Assembly: GCA_023150495.1 (NCBI GenBank)
Contig: JAKLKT010000310.1
Location: 1-5,524 of the forward strand
Source of the DNA: Planctomycetota bacterium
Lineage (GTDB): Bacteria; Planctomycetota; PLA2
Length of the DNA stretch: 5,524 bases
Direction: 5' to 3'
Below the pieces are notes generated by a model, which made no database searches, was not told where the DNA came from, and saw nothing but the letters and a program-made list of their open reading frames with translations. Each line of letters opens with the position of its first letter. Positions within the stretch are counted from its first letter, which is position 1. A program made the position numbers and the translations under genes. Positions 3,266 through 5,524 of the stretch are shown here, piece after piece.

Positions 3266-5524
3266 GCTTCGATTGGCTCGCCGACCACGTCGACCTCGCG
3301 GGGCAGACGCCCGCGTCGGTCGCGGAGCTCATCAACCTCCACGTCGCGGAGGTCGAGGAGGCGAAGGACAAGTGGAGGGGCGTCGTCGTCGGCGACGTGC
3401 TCGCCGTGCGCCGCCACCCGGACGCGGAGAAGCTCTCGCTCGTGACGGTCGAGAGCGGGAAGGGCCCGATCGAGGTCGTTTGCGGCGCGCCGAACGTGAA
3501 GCAGGGCCAGAAGATCTGCTTCGCGGGCGCGGGCGTGACGCTCCCGAACGGGCTCACGCTCGAGAAGCGGAAGATCCGCGGCTTCGTGAGCGCCGGCATG
3601 GTCCTCTCGGAGCGCGAGCTCGGCCTCTCCGAGGAGCACGAGGGGATCCTCGTCCTCGACACGGGGGCGCCCGCGGGCACCCCGGCCCGCGACGTGCTCC
3701 CGGGCGGGCGGACGATCGAGATCCCGAACACGGGCATCACCTCGCGCCCCGACCTCTGGGGGCACCGAGGCATGGCGCGCGAGCTCGGCGCGATCCTCGA
3801 CCGCGACCTCCGGCCTCTCGACCTCGGCGGCGAGCCGCCGAAGGCCGCGCCCGGCGTCGAGGTGGCGATCGAGGCGAAGGACCTCTGCGCCCGCTACCTC
3901 GGCTGGGCGATCGGCGGCGTGAAGGTGGGGCCGTCGCCCGCGTGGCTGCGGCGGAGGCTCGAGGACGTCGGGCAGCGCTCGATCAACAACGTCGTCGATC
4001 TCACGAACTTCGTGCAGCTCGAGTGCGGCCAGCCGCTCCACGCCTTCGACCGGCGGCGCGTCGCGAAGGGGCGGATCGTCGTCCGCCGGGCGCGCGCGGG
4101 GGAGAAGGTGACGACGCTCGACGGCGTCGAGCGGACGCTCCCCGAGGGAAGCTGCGTCATCGCCGACCCGGAGCGCGCGCTCGCGATCGCGGGCGTGATG
4201 GGACTCTCGAACTCCGAGGTCGCCGCGGACACGACGGAGATCGTGCTCGAGGTCGCGAACTTCGAGCAGACGTCGATCCGGAAGACGGCGATGGCGCTCG
4301 ACCTGCGCACGGACTCGGCGACGCGGTTCTCGAAAGGGCTCGATGCGGAGGGGGTTCCGGGGGCAGCCCGCCGGTTCCTCCGGCTCCTAGAGGGCATCTG
4401 CCCGTCGGCGAAACCGCTCGGCGGCTGGAGCGACGTCCACGGCCCCCCGCGCCCCCCCGTTTCCATCAGGCTCGCCGCCGACTTCGTCCCGAGGCGGCTC
4501 GGCATCCAGCTGCCGCCCGCCCGCGTCGACGGGATCCTCTCGCGCCTCGGCTTCGGCGTGAACCGCGCGAGGGACGCGCTGACGGTGGCCGTTCCGTCGT
4601 GGCGCACGGGGCTCGACGTCTCGCGGCCCGAGGACCTCGTCGAGGAGGTGGGTCGGATCCACGGGTACGACAAGCTCCCGGCGATCCCGCTCTCGGGCCG
4701 GCTCGAGCCGGTGCCCGAGGAGCCCCTTCGCGTCGTGCGCCGGAAGGTGCGGCACGCGCTCTCGGCGGAGTGCGGATTCGCGGAGATCTACGCCTACCCG
4801 TTCACGACCGCCGAGGAGTGCCGGAAGGCGGCCGTCGAGCCGGGCGAGCTGCGCCTCTCGAACGCGCAGCAGCCTGGGCTCGACCTCCTCGTCACGAGCC
4901 TCGTCCCGAAGATCCTCGTCGCCTGCGAGACCAACCTGAAGTACCGGGACGAGGCCGCGATCTACCTCGCCGCGCCGGTCTTCCGGAAGGGCGAGGGGCT
5001 CCCGCGCGAGTCCGAGCGCCTCGCGATCGCCGGCGCCCGCCGCGGCGGCAGGAACCCGGTCTACGGGGTCAAGGGGGCCGTCGAGGCCGTGCTCTCGACG
5101 CTGCGCGTGTCCGGGGCGCGGATCGAGCAGCGAGATGGGGCGCCGCCGTGGCTCCACCCGGGCCGCGCCGCGCGGGTCGCCCGGGGAAACAGGGAGTTCG
5201 GCTGGCTCGGCGAGGCGCACCCGAACGTCGTGCGCGCGTTCGGCCTCGATGCGGCCGTCTCGCTCGCGGACCTCGACCTCGAGGCGCTCCTCGCCGCAGA
5301 GGGCGGCGTCGCGCGGATGAAGCCGATCAGCCGGTTCCCGCCCGTCAAGTACGACGTGGCCGTCGTGGTCGACCGCACCACGCCGGCGCGCGAGGTCGAG
5401 GAGACGCTCCAGCGGGTGGACCCGTCGCTCGTGCGCGAGGTGCGGCTCTTCGACGTCTACGAGGGGAAGAACCTCCCCGCGGGGAAGCGGAGCCTCGCCT
5501 TCTCGCTCGTGTTCGGCTCCCTCG
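3256..5524 (+). CDS. pheT: Phenylalanyl-tRNA synthetase beta subunit, C-terminus cut by right edge
   Basis: Non-catalytic partner of PheS, carrying the tRNA-binding and mischarged Tyr-tRNA editing domains. The frame is open without stops from the ATG at 3256 to the edge: 756 codons, probably about 40-60 short of complete. The start MRLSFDWL is typical, with GGAG (3244-3247) 8 nt before it; the 10-nt overlap with pheS implies translational coupling. Domains in order: OB-fold tRNA-binding about 43-135 (CGAPNV at 76-81); B3/B4 editing domain about 160-375, with RPDLWGH (164-170), INNVVDLTNFV and GQPLHAFD (258-265; H262 aligns with the editing His), E332 and RTDSATRFSKG (351-361); B5 about 420-480 with EDLVEEVGRIHGYDKLP (459-475), supplying acidic Mg ligands; class II-like core about 485-680; and FDX-ACB from about 690 (SRFPPVKYDVAVVV, FDVYEGKNLPAGKRSLAF). 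SA replaces the usual AS in the T-D-A-S editing segment. The B5 stretch before the acidic cluster is two residues longer than in E. coli, as in another known bacterial PheT subtype. Confidence 0.97.
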   Translation, partial: MRLSFDWLADHVDLAGQTPASVAELINLHVAEVEEAKDKWRGVVVGDVLAVRRHPDAEKLSLVTVESGKGPIEVVCGAPNVKQGQKICFAGAGVTLPNGLTLEKRKIRGFVSAGMVLSERELGLSEEHEGILVLDTGAPAGTPARDVLPGGRTIEIPNTGITSRPDLWGHRGMARELGAILDRDLRPLDLGGEPPKAAPGVEVAIEAKDLCARYLGWAIGGVKVGPSPAWLRRRLEDVGQRSINNVVDLTNFVQLECGQPLHAFDRRRVAKGRIVVRRARAGEKVTTLDGVERTLPEGSCVIADPERALAIAGVMGLSNSEVAADTTEIVLEVANFEQTSIRKTAMALDLRTDSATRFSKGLDAEGVPGAARRFLRLLEGICPSAKPLGGWSDVHGPPRPPVSIRLAADFVPRRLGIQLPPARVDGILSRLGFGVNRARDALTVAVPSWRTGLDVSRPEDLVEEVGRIHGYDKLPAIPLSGRLEPVPEEPLRVVRRKVRHALSAECGFAEIYAYPFTTAEECRKAAVEPGELRLSNAQQPGLDLLVTSLVPKILVACETNLKYRDEAAIYLAAPVFRKGEGLPRESERLAIAGARRGGRNPVYGVKGAVEAVLSTLRVSGARIEQRDGAPPWLHPGRAARVARGNREFGWLGEAHPNVVRAFGLDAAVSLADLDLEALLAAEGGVARMKPISRFPPVKYDVAVVVDRTTPAREVEETLQRVDPSLVREVRLFDVYEGKNLPAGKRSLAFSLVFGSL

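Noticed and set aside
2108..5381. Long - strand open frames opposite pheS and pheT
   Set aside because: They are antisense to two strongly conserved genes, and their translations are Arg/Ala/Pro-rich with no recognisable motif.

Overview
The window is very GC-rich (roughly 70% by eye, with third codon positions almost all G or C). It carries a conserved bacterial translation cluster on the + strand and two membrane-protein genes on the - strand. The gene order rpmI-rplT-pheS-pheT and the bacterial-type PheS/PheT make this a bacterium. The phylum cannot be fixed from the sequence alone. The GC content and the PheT subtype (an RPDLWGH motif and a longer spacing before the B5-domain acidic cluster) would fit a high-GC lineage such as Acidobacteriota or Myxococcota, but this is only a guess.

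Layout. Positions 1-432 (-) hold the N-terminal part of a ClC-family anion channel/antiporter that runs off the left edge. A 151-nt spacer with a perfect GC-rich hairpin separates it from 584-1546 (-), an unrecognised 320-residue protein with one N-terminal membrane anchor and a long Ala-rich helical domain. A 116-nt divergent intergenic region (1547-1662) carries a plausible + strand promoter and a weaker - strand promoter. The + strand cluster follows: rpmI (L35) 1663-1860, rplT (L20) 1864-2214, pheS 2279-3265 and pheT from 3256 off the right edge (756 codons present, probably missing only the end of the last domain).

How the genes work together. L35 and L20 are large-subunit ribosomal proteins; PheS and PheT form the alpha2beta2 phenylalanyl-tRNA synthetase. 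In many bacteria infC (IF3) precedes rpmI; here it is absent, and the cluster appears to start at rpmI with a very short leader.

The most interesting element is at the rplT-pheS junction. A textbook intrinsic terminator sits immediately before the pheS ribosome-binding site. The last codons of rplT contain an exact copy of the terminator's right arm, inside a 10-nt direct repeat at 2201-2210 and 2248-2257. The terminator's left arm can therefore pair in two mutually exclusive ways, and two Phe codons lie just upstream. This suggests, without proving, a Phe-responsive attenuator in which the end of rplT acts as the leader peptide for pheST.
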